This document shows positions 1 through 6,576 of a stretch of DNA of 22,215 bases, in pieces. Within the stretch, counting starts at the first letter, position 1, and each line of letters starts with the position of its first letter. The DNA lies in NCBI GenBank assembly GCA_934792465.1, contig CAKVOK010000056.1, positions 1 to 22,215 on the forward strand. The letters are read 5' to 3'. The notes below the pieces were generated by a model. That model searched no databases and was not told the origin of the DNA. It worked only from the letters and a program-made list of their open reading frames with translations. The stretch comes from an uncultured Clostridia bacterium. GTDB taxonomy: Bacteria > Bacillota > Clostridia > RUG12999. The translations under genes were made by a program, and so were the position numbers.

Positions 1-168
1 AATCGGGATAAAGAATTAAGCATATTTATTAATGCAGTCGCATCACAGGAAACGCTGATGACGGAATGGAATGACCGACCGTGGCTGACGCTTTTGGAAA
101 ATGCAACGGTATATCGTGACGGAAGAATAAAATTTTTGTTTAAAGACGGAACCGAAATAACGGTTTAA
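1..168 (+). CDS. C-terminal end of a probable large serine recombinase (partial, 5' end outside window)
   Basis: The frame is open from base 1 to a TAA at 166-168 and encodes 55 residues. Seen: a tail with W-NDRPW, then LLENATVYRDG and a final FLFKDGTEITV. This pattern (an acidic WND stretch, a beta-rich VxVYxDGRIxFxFKDGTEI ending) is typical of the extreme C-terminus of large serine recombinases of the resolvase/zinc-ribbon family in Clostridia, which integrate and excise phages and conjugative elements. The catalytic N-terminal domain lies upstream and cannot be judged. A terminator follows 10 nt after the stop, and tRNA genes lie about 290 bp beyond. The family call rests on recognising a short tail, so it is moderate. 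Confidence 0.6.
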   Translation, partial: NRDKELSIFINAVASQETLMTEWNDRPWLTLLENATVYRDGRIKFLFKDGTEITV

Positions 169-177
169 AACAAATTT

Positions 178-214
178 AGGCGGCGTGTCAATGGACATTC
201 CGCCTTATTTTTTT
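178..214 (+). terminator. Rho-independent terminator after the recombinase
   Basis: AGGCGG (178-183) pairs with CCGCCT (200-205). An inner TGTC/GACA pairing extends the stem, and TTATTTTTTT follows. It lies 10 nt after the recombinase stop codon. Confidence 0.8.
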
Positions 215-236
215 GCGCAATTTTTCAAAAAAAGAT

Positions 237-367
237 AAATCGTTACCGAGAGTTAGGTATTGTTCTCGTGAGTATAAATAATATGCGAGAGTATAGAATT
301 TCGGTAAAATCACGGCCTTAATAGGCGAACTTGAGAAAGCCGGAAAAGGCAAATCGTTACCGTGAGT
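237..367. repeat. Direct repeat pair of 17 bp in the recombinase-tRNA gap
   Basis: AAATCGTTACCGAGAGT at 237-253 recurs as AAATCGTTACCGTGAGT at 351-367: one mismatch in 17, 114 bp between copies. The gap between recombinase and tRNA genes (169-456) otherwise has no convincing gene. It holds a 9 bp hairpin (GCATAAAAC 379-387 with GTTTTATGC 393-401). The repeats may be recombinase binding sites, traces of an attachment region, or part of a dispersed non-coding repeat; the sequence alone does not decide. Confidence 0.5.
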
Positions 368-405
368 ATCCGAAAATCGCATAAAACAAAGGGTTTTATG
401 CAAAG

Positions 406-451
406 AAAAAGCACCATAATCTTAATACCTATGGTATCAAAATTATAGTGC
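406..451 (-). terminator. Terminator downstream of tRNA-Ala
   Basis: GCACCATAAT (411-420) pairs with ATTATAGTGC (442-451) with one mismatch. Inside it, ATACC (425-429) pairs with GGTAT (433-437). Read on the minus strand, the hairpin starts 5 nt after the tRNA-Ala 3' end and is followed by TTTTTCTTT. Confidence 0.7.
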
Positions 452-456
452 GTTTA

Positions 457-532
457 TGGTGGAGATATGGGGATTCGAACCCCAGACCTGTTACATGCGA
501 AGCAACCGCTCTCCCAACTGAGCTATACCCCC
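457..532 (-). tRNA. tRNA-Ala (anticodon CGC)
   Basis: The 76 nt fold as a full cloverleaf on the minus strand: acceptor GGGGGTA with TATCTCC (two G-U pairs), D arm GCTC/GAGC, anticodon stem GTTGC/GTAAC with loop TTCGCAT (anticodon CGC), T arm TGGGG-TTCGAAT-CCCCA, and an encoded CCA end. CGC decodes GCG, a minor alanine isoacceptor. It lies 38 nt downstream of tRNA-Pro on the same strand, but a terminator-like hairpin sits between them. Confidence 0.95.
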
Positions 533-536
533 TTGT

Positions 537-568
537 AAAAAACCGGAACAAACTTCGTTTGTTCCGGT
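537..568 (-). terminator. Intrinsic-terminator-like hairpin between tRNA-Pro and tRNA-Ala
   Basis: ACCGGAACAAAC (542-553) pairs perfectly with GTTTGTTCCGGT (557-568), giving 12 bp around a 3-nt loop. On the minus strand it begins 2 nt after the tRNA-Pro CCA, is followed by TTTTT, and ends 4 nt before the first base of tRNA-Ala. By structure it is a strong terminator. It could alternatively be a processing signal. Confidence 0.7.
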
Positions 569-570
569 AG

Positions 571-647
571 TGGTCGGGATGACTGGATTTGAACCAGCGG
601 CCCCTACGTCCCGAACGTAGTGCTCTACCAAACTGAGCCACATCCCG
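571..647 (-). tRNA. tRNA-Pro (anticodon CGG)
   Basis: The 77 nt cloverleaf on the minus strand has acceptor CGGGATG with CATCCCG, D arm GCTC/GAGC, anticodon stem CTACG/CGTAG with loop TTCGGGA (anticodon CGG), T arm GCTGG-TTCAAAT-CCAGT, and an encoded CCA end. It decodes CCG. It is first in the two-tRNA group. I found no clear promoter upstream (648-700); the AT-rich stretch holds only weak -10-like hexamers. Confidence 0.95.
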
Positions 648-1404
648 ATATAATATATACAAAATACACTAAATAAAACACATCAATATATATGCTGTCA
701 TGTAATAGGAAATCTTGCACAACTAAAAACCATTACAGGTGCGGTACAACATTATACACAAATATGAATTATCCGTGCACCCAACACACATTTAAATTTT
801 TAAATATAATGCATTATACATCTAATCTGTGTATAAATCTTAATTATCAGTATAAAACAATACACCCAAAAAAATAAGGTACATTGGCGATAAAGATATA
901 TGCGTTACCGATTAATAAAAATCGATTATCTTTACCGAATATTCCACTGTAAAGCCGTTGAATCCGAACGGAACATACACTGTTTAATCCACCCATAAAA
1001 TCTCGGATGTTTTAAAAACAATATTTAAGCCGCTGCGCATAAACAGCAACTCAAGATATCTGCCAACCGGCAAATCCGATGTGCAAGGAAATTTTACAAA
1101 CCGATCGAACATATAATTCCATTATGCGGAGTGTTTAACAACCCCCAGTGGCGTATCCATATATTATTATAGCACATTTGGGAAAAAAAATCAAGCTTTT
1201 TTGCGAAAAAAATTTTCCTGAAATTTCGTCATTTTGCAAATCAAAGAAAAAATCATTATTAAAAACGCCCATTTATTTCTGCTATTTTGTGCAATTTGTA
1301 TATTATTTTTGGGATTTTAGGAAAAAGAACCGGGTTTTTAAAAGCTTTTCACACAAAAAAATTTTTTTAATTATCTTTAAATTGTGAAAACAGCCAAAAA
1401 AACC
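648..1404. other. AT-rich gene-poor region upstream of the EF-G-like gene
   Basis: No reading frame in this stretch has a ribosome binding site or a recognisable protein. Open frames at 692-877 and 1148-1387 encode low-complexity, AT-driven peptides and were judged chance. A nested inverted repeat lies around 891-948 (CGATT 909-913 region with AATCG, flanked by AAAGAT/ATCTTT). The minus strand at 912-1112 reads like decayed coding sequence and is listed separately. From about 1160 to 1400 the DNA is mainly A and T tracts leading into the promoter at 1405. Confidence 0.5.
912..1112 (-). pseudogene. Possible decayed protein-coding remnant, unknown family
   Basis: On the minus strand an ATG at 1112 opens a 42-codon frame ending at a TAA (986-984). 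The same frame continues beyond the stop for 23 more codons to 912. The translation is protein-like on both sides of the stop: TSDLPVGRYLELLFMRSGLN before it and TVYVPFGFNGFTVEYSVKI after it. No ribosome binding site precedes the ATG, and a stop lies four codons upstream. I do not recognise the family. This may be the stub of a gene interrupted by a nonsense change, or a chance frame. Confidence 0.25.
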
Positions 1405-1433
1405 TTGATTTTTTAAATAACATATGATATAAT
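1405..1433 (+). promoter_or_regulatory. Sigma-A-type promoter of the EF-G-like gene
   Basis: TTGATT (1405-1410), a 17 bp spacer, and TATAAT (1428-1433) preceded by TGa, making an extended -10. The expected start near 1440 leaves a leader of about 65 nt before the ATG at 1507. Confidence 0.8.
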
Positions 1434-1506
1434 AGTAATCAGATATAATTTGATTTGTTTAATTCATTTTATAATTCGAAAAAATTTAAGGGGAGATGAT
1501 TTATTC

Positions 1507-3534
1507 ATGAATGTGTATGAAACAGAAAAAATAAGAAATATAGCTTTGATTTCTCATAGCAAGGCAGGAAAGACCTCACTTGCCGAGGCAATGCTTTTTA
1601 TAAGCCAAGCAACTTCGAGGCTCGGGCGGATTGAAGATAAAAACACGGTATGCGATTATGATACCGAAGAGACAAAACGTCTTATGTCCGTTCGTATGTC
1701 GCTTGCGGCGGTTGAATGGATGGGCAACAAAATCAACATTATGGATACCCCCGGATATTTTGATTTTCTGGGCGACAGCTGCGGTGCCGTTACGGCCTGC
1801 GATACTGCCGTAATTACGGTCAGCGGAAAATCCGGCGCACGCATCGGCGGTGAGCTTGCATTTAAAAAGGCATTGGACGCAGGAAAATCAATCGTATTCT
1901 TTATAAATAAAATGGATCATGAAAATGCCGATTTTGACGGAGTAGTCGAAAATATACGCAGCTTCGCCGGAGAAAAGGCTGTGCCTACGCAAATTCCTAT
2001 TAAAAACGGAACTTCGTTTGACGGGTATATTGATATAATAGAAAATAAAGCATATATGTTTGAGGGCGAAAAAGTGCGTACGTCGGACGTTCCGGACGAT
2101 TATTATGCGGAAGTGCAGAGCGCAAGAGGCGCACTGTGCGAGATTATTGCAGAATCTGACGATGAACTTCTCGATAAGTTTTTCTCGGAAATTCCCTTTA
2201 CATACGACGATCTGAAAACAGGTGTTTCAAAGGCGATTGCGGCAGATGCGCTTTATCCGATACTTTGCGGAAGTGCACTTAATTGCGGCGGCGTGGGCGG
2301 ACTTTTAAACTTCATATGCGCATATACGCCGGCACCGTCGGACGCCGTTGCGATGCTTGACGGCAAAGAGGTCCGGATTGCCTGCGACAGCACAGCTCCG
2401 CTTGCGGCACAAGTATTTAAAACAATAAGTGACCCGTTTGTCGGCAAGGTTTCGCTTATACGCATATATTCCGGTATGATAACGAAAAACGGTACATTAT
2501 ATAATACTGCGACAAAAACGGCTGAAAAAATCGGCGGAATTATCACGATGCGAGGCAAGGAGAAAATCGAGCTTGAGCAGGCGGCGGCAGGTGACATATG
2601 TGCAGTATCGAAGCTTGCGGCAACAGCAACGGGCGATACATTCGCAACGCAGGCACGTCCTTATGAAATGCCTCCGATTTCGTTCCCTGCGCCTACGTAT
2701 CGGGTTGCATTCGTTCCGAAAGCGAGAGGTGACGAAGAAAAAATCAGCAGCGGTCTGCATAAGCTGACAGACGAGGACAAAACACTGACATACGAAAACA
2801 ATGCGGAGCTTCATCAGCTCATAGTATCGGGACTCGGCGACAGGCAGATTGACGTTGCGGTAAGCCGTCTTAATGCACTCGGAACAGAGGTTGAGATAGC
2901 CGTTCCAAAAGTTTCGTACAGAGAAAAAATCACGAAGAAAATACAGGCAGAGGGAAAATATAAGAAACAGTCCGGCGGACACGGTCAGTACGGTCATGTT
3001 AAGATAGAGTTTGAACCGCATGACGGCGAAGAGCTTATATTTGAAGAAAATATTTTCGGCGGCAGCGTGCCGAAGAATTATCACCCTGCGGTTGAAAAAG
3101 GTCTGTCCGAAATGGTTCTTGAAGGAATACAGGCAGGATATAAAGTAGTAGGTCTTAAAGCTACGCTTTACGACGGCTCATATCATGATGTTGATTCCTC
3201 GGAAATGGCATTTAAAATGGCAGCTCATCTTGCATTCAAGGAACTCGTTAATGCCGGACCGATAATACTCGAACCTATGGGCAAGCTTGAAGTTTGCGTT
3301 CCGGATTCGTATACCGGCGATATAATGGGAGATATAAACAAACGCAGAGGCAGAGTTTTGAGCATAGAACCGGAGAAGATAACGGCTATTGTTCCTATGA
3401 GTGAAATGTCAAGCTATACAATGGATTTGCGGTCTATGACGCAGGGCAGGGGGAGCTTTACTCTTGAATTTGACGGCTACGAACAGGCTGCTGCTCCGAT
3501 TGCGAAAAAAATCATAGAAGAAAGTCAGAAATAA
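1507..3534 (+). CDS. EF-G-like translational GTPase (FusA2/EF-G-II type)
   Basis: This 675-residue protein has the full EF-G layout: G domain, domain II, then domains III-V. Seen: P-loop SHSKAGKTS (16-24), G3 DTPGY (80-84), G4 NKMD (134-137), G5 CGSA (254-257), domain IV motifs GGHGQYGHV and HDVDSSEMAFK, and domain V LEPMGKLEV with GDINKRRG. Two active-site positions differ from housekeeping EF-G. The G3 histidine of DTPGH is Tyr84, and the switch I threonine of RGITI aligns with Ser61 in RLMSV. DTPGY is known in the EF-G-like paralogue family, so this is probably the second EF-G and not the main translocase. Its exact ribosomal role is unknown. The start at 1507 has AAGGGGAG 11 nt upstream; the frame also opens at 1450, but without a binding site. 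The gene is monocistronic with its own promoter. Confidence 0.9.
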   Translation: MNVYETEKIRNIALISHSKAGKTSLAEAMLFISQATSRLGRIEDKNTVCDYDTEETKRLMSVRMSLAAVEWMGNKINIMDTPGYFDFLGDSCGAVTACDTAVITVSGKSGARIGGELAFKKALDAGKSIVFFINKMDHENADFDGVVENIRSFAGEKAVPTQIPIKNGTSFDGYIDIIENKAYMFEGEKVRTSDVPDDYYAEVQSARGALCEIIAESDDELLDKFFSEIPFTYDDLKTGVSKAIAADALYPILCGSALNCGGVGGLLNFICAYTPAPSDAVAMLDGKEVRIACDSTAPLAAQVFKTISDPFVGKVSLIRIYSGMITKNGTLYNTATKTAEKIGGIITMRGKEKIELEQAAAGDICAVSKLAATATGDTFATQARPYEMPPISFPAPTYRVAFVPKARGDEEKISSGLHKLTDEDKTLTYENNAELHQLIVSGLGDRQIDVAVSRLNALGTEVEIAVPKVSYREKITKKIQAEGKYKKQSGGHGQYGHVKIEFEPHDGEELIFEENIFGGSVPKNYHPAVEKGLSEMVLEGIQAGYKVVGLKATLYDGSYHDVDSSEMAFKMAAHLAFKELVNAGPIILEPMGKLEVCVPDSYTGDIMGDINKRRGRVLSIEPEKITAIVPMSEMSSYTMDLRSMTQGRGSFTLEFDGYEQAAAPIAKKIIEESQK

Positions 3535-3540
3535 AACATT

Positions 3541-3582
3541 AAAAAACGCCGCAGATACAGTAAATTCGCTGTATCTGCGGCG
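3541..3582. terminator. Long GC hairpin after the EF-G-like gene
   Basis: CGCCGCAGATACAG (3547-3560) pairs perfectly with CTGTATCTGCGGCG (3569-3582), 14 bp around an 8-nt loop, starting 12 nt after the stop. The plus strand has no T tract after it (GTGTGGTG follows). The A tract at 3541-3546 gives a proper U tract only on the minus strand. Confidence 0.6.
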
Positions 3583-3626
3583 GTGTGGTGCAAAAATATA
3601 AAAACCCACAGCTTATACTAAGGAGA

Positions 3627-3733
3627 AAGTTTGAATAAAATTGCCCATAGCACCGCTTTTTGTTCGGGGCGGTACAAAAGGTACAGCACCGCTCACTGCA
3701 AAGCGGTACTCTGAACAATTTTCTTTCAAACTT
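3627..3733. repeat. 107-bp inverted-repeat element upstream of cls (MITE-like or structured leader)
   Basis: The outer arms AAGTTTGAATAAAATTG (3627-3643) and CAATTTTCTTTCAAACTT (3716-3733) are imperfect inverted repeats. Between them lie two more hairpins with related arms: ACCGC/GCGGT at about 3652-3673 and ACCGCT/AGCGGT at 3688-3707, joined by a GGTAC direct repeat. The whole unit can fold as one cruciform or multi-branched RNA. It ends 40 bp before the cls start codon. It may be a small non-autonomous mobile element or the structured 5' leader of cls. Confidence 0.5.
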
Positions 3734-3773
3734 GGTTTTGTGTCTTGAATCACGGAAAGGAACGGGCATAAAT

Positions 3774-5261
3774 ATGAATAATGTATACACAATAATAATT
3801 ATAGTAGCATATTTAACAAATCTTATATCGGTGCTTTCACTGCTGTTTTTTGACAAACGCAACGTAGCATCTACGCTAAATTGGCTGATGGTATTCATAT
3901 TTTTGCCGCTTGTCGGATTTTTGCTTTATTTTTTCCTCGGCAGTACCGTGAAATTCAGGCTTTTTTCAAAGAAAACCGATATAGAGCCTTTGAAAAAATT
4001 CAGTAATTATATGCTTGATGATACGATAAAACGAGTTGAACAGCGAGAACTGCCGCTTACGGCACGTGAAAAGATTTTGTATAATGACGTTATCGAGCTG
4101 AACGCAAAGAGTGCCGAAAGCGTGTATACCGTAAACAACAGCGTTGTTTTGTTTCCGGGTGCACAGGAAAAATATGAAGCACTCTTTGAGGATATTGAAA
4201 ATGCGACAGAAAGTATTCATATGCTGTATTTCATTATCAAGACTCATGATGAAAGCGGAAAGCACCTTGTCAAGCTGCTTGCGAAGAAAGCGGCGGAGGG
4301 CGTGGAAGTGCGTCTGATTTATGATATGCTTGGATTTTTCGGTGTAAAATATTCGGATTTTAAGGAGCTTACGGATGCCGGCGGCATGGTATATCCTTTT
4401 TTGCCGTCCGTGCTCAGAACGCTTTTGCAGGCGAACTACAGAATGCACAGAAAGCTTGTTATAATAGACGGACAAATCGCATATACCGGCGGAATAAACA
4501 TCGGTGACGATTATCTCGGAATGGATCCGAAAGTGAAACCTTGGAGGGATACATCCGTAAAAATCACAGGGCCTGCCGTTATGGCACTCCAACTCAGATT
4601 TTTGACAGATTGGAACTACCTCGACAAGCAGGCGCCGAAACGGACAAGATATTCCAACTGGGCAGGGAACAGAGAAAATCTGCTGAACTACTTCAAGGCA
4701 CCGGAAAACAAGGGCGAGGTAGGCATTCAGGTGCTTTCCTCCGGTCCGGACACAAAATATACGCTTATCAAGGATTCTTACGTAAAAATGACGATGTCGG
4801 CAAAACGATATCTTTATATCCAGACACCGTATCTCATTCCGGATGATATTCTTTTGAATGCACTTCGTCTTGCGGTCTATTCCGGTGTTGACGTGCGTAT
4901 AATGATTCCGGGCGTGCCGGACAAACGATTTGTTTATGCGGCAACTCTTTCGTATGTCGAGCAGCTTTTGGACTACGGCATAAAGATATATTGCTATAAA
5001 GGTTTTATCCATGCGAAAACCTTCGTTATTGACGATTTTATAGCTTCGATAGGCTCGGCGAATGTCGATGTGCGTTCATTCAACATAAATTATGAGCTTA
5101 CCACAATGATGTATAATAAGGAATTTGCGGTGCAGTGCAAAGAAACTTTTTTTAACGATATTAAAAACAGTGATGAGCTTGACAAGGAAAGCTTCTCAAA
5201 ACGGGGTGCGTTTCAGAAGCTGAAAGAAAGCTTTTGGCGTCTTATTACGCCGATTATGTAG
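3774..5261 (+). CDS. cls: Cardiolipin synthase (phospholipase D superfamily)
   Basis: Membrane enzyme that joins two phosphatidylglycerols to give cardiolipin plus glycerol. The 495-residue length fits bacterial Cls. Seen: two N-terminal membrane helices (about 5-25 and 36-57) split by a short FDKRN loop, then two PLD domains with HxK(x)4D motifs. His225/Lys227/Asp232 are in MHRKLVIIDG, followed by GGINIGDDY; His413/Lys415/Asp420 are in IHAKTFVIDD, followed by GSANVDVRS. The ATG at 3774 has GGAAAGGAA upstream and begins the first membrane segment; the frame is open to 3660, but that extension would translate the repeat element. The gene stands alone: a hairpin lies before it and a terminator overlaps its stop codon. 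Confidence 0.95.
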   Translation: MNNVYTIIIIVAYLTNLISVLSLLFFDKRNVASTLNWLMVFIFLPLVGFLLYFFLGSTVKFRLFSKKTDIEPLKKFSNYMLDDTIKRVEQRELPLTAREKILYNDVIELNAKSAESVYTVNNSVVLFPGAQEKYEALFEDIENATESIHMLYFIIKTHDESGKHLVKLLAKKAAEGVEVRLIYDMLGFFGVKYSDFKELTDAGGMVYPFLPSVLRTLLQANYRMHRKLVIIDGQIAYTGGINIGDDYLGMDPKVKPWRDTSVKITGPAVMALQLRFLTDWNYLDKQAPKRTRYSNWAGNRENLLNYFKAPENKGEVGIQVLSSGPDTKYTLIKDSYVKMTMSAKRYLYIQTPYLIPDDILLNALRLAVYSGVDVRIMIPGVPDKRFVYAATLSYVEQLLDYGIKIYCYKGFIHAKTFVIDDFIASIGSANVDVRSFNINYELTTMMYNKEFAVQCKETFFNDIKNSDELDKESFSKRGAFQKLKESFWRLITPIM

Positions 5262-5276
5262 AGCGGCGTAATATTT
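5244..5276 (+). terminator. Terminator overlapping the end of cls
   Basis: ATTACGCCG (5244-5252) pairs perfectly with CGGCGTAAT (5264-5272), and ATTTT follows. The 5' arm lies in the last codons of cls, so the terminator is built into the gene end. The T tract is short. Confidence 0.6.
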
Positions 5277-5305
5277 TACAATTAACTGATAGGAGAGAAA
5301 TATAA

Positions 5306-5407
5306 ATGAAAATTTTATCTGTTGGAAACAGCTTTTCGCAGGATGCACAGCGTTATCTGAAAAGGCTTGCCGAAATCAGAAAAATTGTTCAAAATATTAA
5401 TACATAA
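5306..5407 (+). pseudogene. N-terminal remnant of a DUF4886 (SGNH-like) protein
   Basis: An ATG at 5306 with AGGAG at 5291-5295 starts a 33-codon frame. Its first 23 residues, MKILSVGNSFSQDAQRYLKR and LAE, match the characteristic N-terminus of DUF4886 proteins, including the GNSF nucleophile-type motif of SGNH hydrolases. After LAE the sequence loses all family resemblance and stops at 5405-5407. Family members are several hundred residues long, so most of the gene is missing and capA begins 19 nt later. This reads as a deletion scar: a gene head with its own ribosome binding site fused to unrelated DNA. A short peptide may still be translated. Confidence 0.65.
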
Positions 5408-5426
5408 TGCATCGGAGTGTATACAA

Positions 5427-6563
5427 ATGAAAAAAATATTACCGATAATACTTTCTGTTATGGTTATATTCAGCGGCTGCGGCGCAAAACAAACCGCCGA
5501 AAAGCCAAAATCCACACCCTCGCCGACACCTGCGCCGAAACCGCAGGTGCAGATTTCGCTTACCGCCGTCGGCGATAATCTCATTCATTCGCCGATATAT
5601 AAACAGGCGTTGGCACGGGGCGGCAGCAGATACGATTTTTCGTATGCATATGCAAATATTGCAAAGTATATAGATTCGGATATAAATATACTGAATCAGG
5701 AAACGCCGATAGGAGGAAAATCAATCGGGATAAGCTCTTACCCGGCTTTCAATTCTCCGTTTGAACTCGGCGAAGAAATGCTTGCGCTCGGATTTAATGT
5801 AATGAACCACGCAAACAATCATTTTTATGACGCAGGCGCTCCCGGAGTGCTTAACAGCATGGATTTCTGGAAACAACACAACACTACCGTCATAGGTGTG
5901 CATGAAGAAAACGGAAGCAATATTCGGTATATCGAAAAGAAGGGCATAAAGCTTGCGCTTTTGGCATATACATACGGAACAAACTCCGGCTGCTCCGACA
6001 AGACTTATTCTTTGAACAGGCTTAATGAGGAAATGCTGAAAAAAGACTTGGCAGAGGCGAGAAAGAATGCCGACCTCGTGATTTTGTCGCTGCATTTCGG
6101 GAACGAATATGAGCTTGAGAGCAATGCGGAACAGCAGAAATATGCAAAGCTTGCGGCAAAGTATAATACGGATATATTAATCGGTCATCATCCGCACGTT
6201 TTGCAGGAGGCAGACGAGATAAAACGCAGTGACGGCAGGCTTATGCCTGTATATTATTCTCTCGGAAACTTTATTTCTTCGCAGGACGTGCCGAAATGCA
6301 TGATAGGCGGCATGGTTAAGGCGAGTTTCAAGGGTATAAAAGGGGATATGAAGCTTGAAAAAAGCGGTCTTTTGCCTGTTGTGACGCATTTCGGGGCGAA
6401 TTATTCCAATACACGCAATTATTTGTGGAAGGACTATTCGGAGGAGCTTGCCGCAGGTCACGGACTGTCAGCGAAAGGCTTCTCATATGAGTATGCAAAA
6501 AATCTTATTCATTCGGTAATTGATGATAAATTCACGGACAGCGGAAATGATTTTGTGCAATGA
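5427..6563 (+). CDS. CapA-family lipoprotein (PGA_cap metallophosphatase-like domain)
   Basis: A 378-residue predicted surface lipoprotein. Seen: a signal peptide with lipobox FSGC (lipidated Cys18), then a Lys/Thr/Pro-rich linker (about 22-42), then a CapA fold with motifs in family order: AVGDNLIHSP, NQETPIGG, NHANNHFYDAG, LHFGNEYE, IGHHPHVLQ and YSLGNFI. CapA proteins belong to the calcineurin-like superfamily. The founding members take part in poly-gamma-glutamate capsule synthesis or anchoring, but most relatives have no proven substrate. No capB/capC genes are nearby, so a capsule role is not supported here. The ATG at 5427 sets the signal peptide; the upstream GGAG is modest. The stop codon lies in the first copy of a repeated TTTTGTGCA motif. 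Confidence 0.85.
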   Translation: MKKILPIILSVMVIFSGCGAKQTAEKPKSTPSPTPAPKPQVQISLTAVGDNLIHSPIYKQALARGGSRYDFSYAYANIAKYIDSDINILNQETPIGGKSIGISSYPAFNSPFELGEEMLALGFNVMNHANNHFYDAGAPGVLNSMDFWKQHNTTVIGVHEENGSNIRYIEKKGIKLALLAYTYGTNSGCSDKTYSLNRLNEEMLKKDLAEARKNADLVILSLHFGNEYELESNAEQQKYAKLAAKYNTDILIGHHPHVLQEADEIKRSDGRLMPVYYSLGNFISSQDVPKCMIGGMVKASFKGIKGDMKLEKSGLLPVVTHFGANYSNTRNYLWKDYSEELAAGHGLSAKGFSYEYAKNLIHSVIDDKFTDSGNDFVQ

Positions 6564-6576
6564 ATGTAATATGTAG

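Noticed and set aside
188..403. 71-codon minus-strand open frame beside the tRNA genes
   Set aside because: It overlaps the recombinase terminator, the direct repeats and a hairpin, has no ribosome binding site, and its internal repetition (GNDLPF/GNDLSF) simply reflects the DNA direct repeat.
429..662. 77-codon minus-strand open frame
   Set aside because: It is read straight through both tRNA genes; phrases such as GYSSVGRAV and VAQFGRALRSG are translated tRNA sequence.
692..877. 61-codon plus-strand open frame
   Set aside because: No ribosome binding site, low-complexity Asn/Tyr/Thr/Cys-rich translation of AT-rich DNA.
1148..1387. 79-codon plus-strand open frame upstream of the EF-G-like gene
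   Set aside because: Lys/Phe/Ile-dominated translation of A and T tracts; no ribosome binding site.
1450..1506. Upstream start for the EF-G-like gene
   Set aside because: The 19 extra residues have no family match and no binding site, and the AAGGGGAG lies inside them just before 1507.
2497..3084. 195-codon minus-strand frame and other long antisense frames inside EF-G, cls, thrC and the PTS genes
   Set aside because: Each lies wholly or mostly inside a gene with clear family motifs on the other strand or frame and has no supporting signals.
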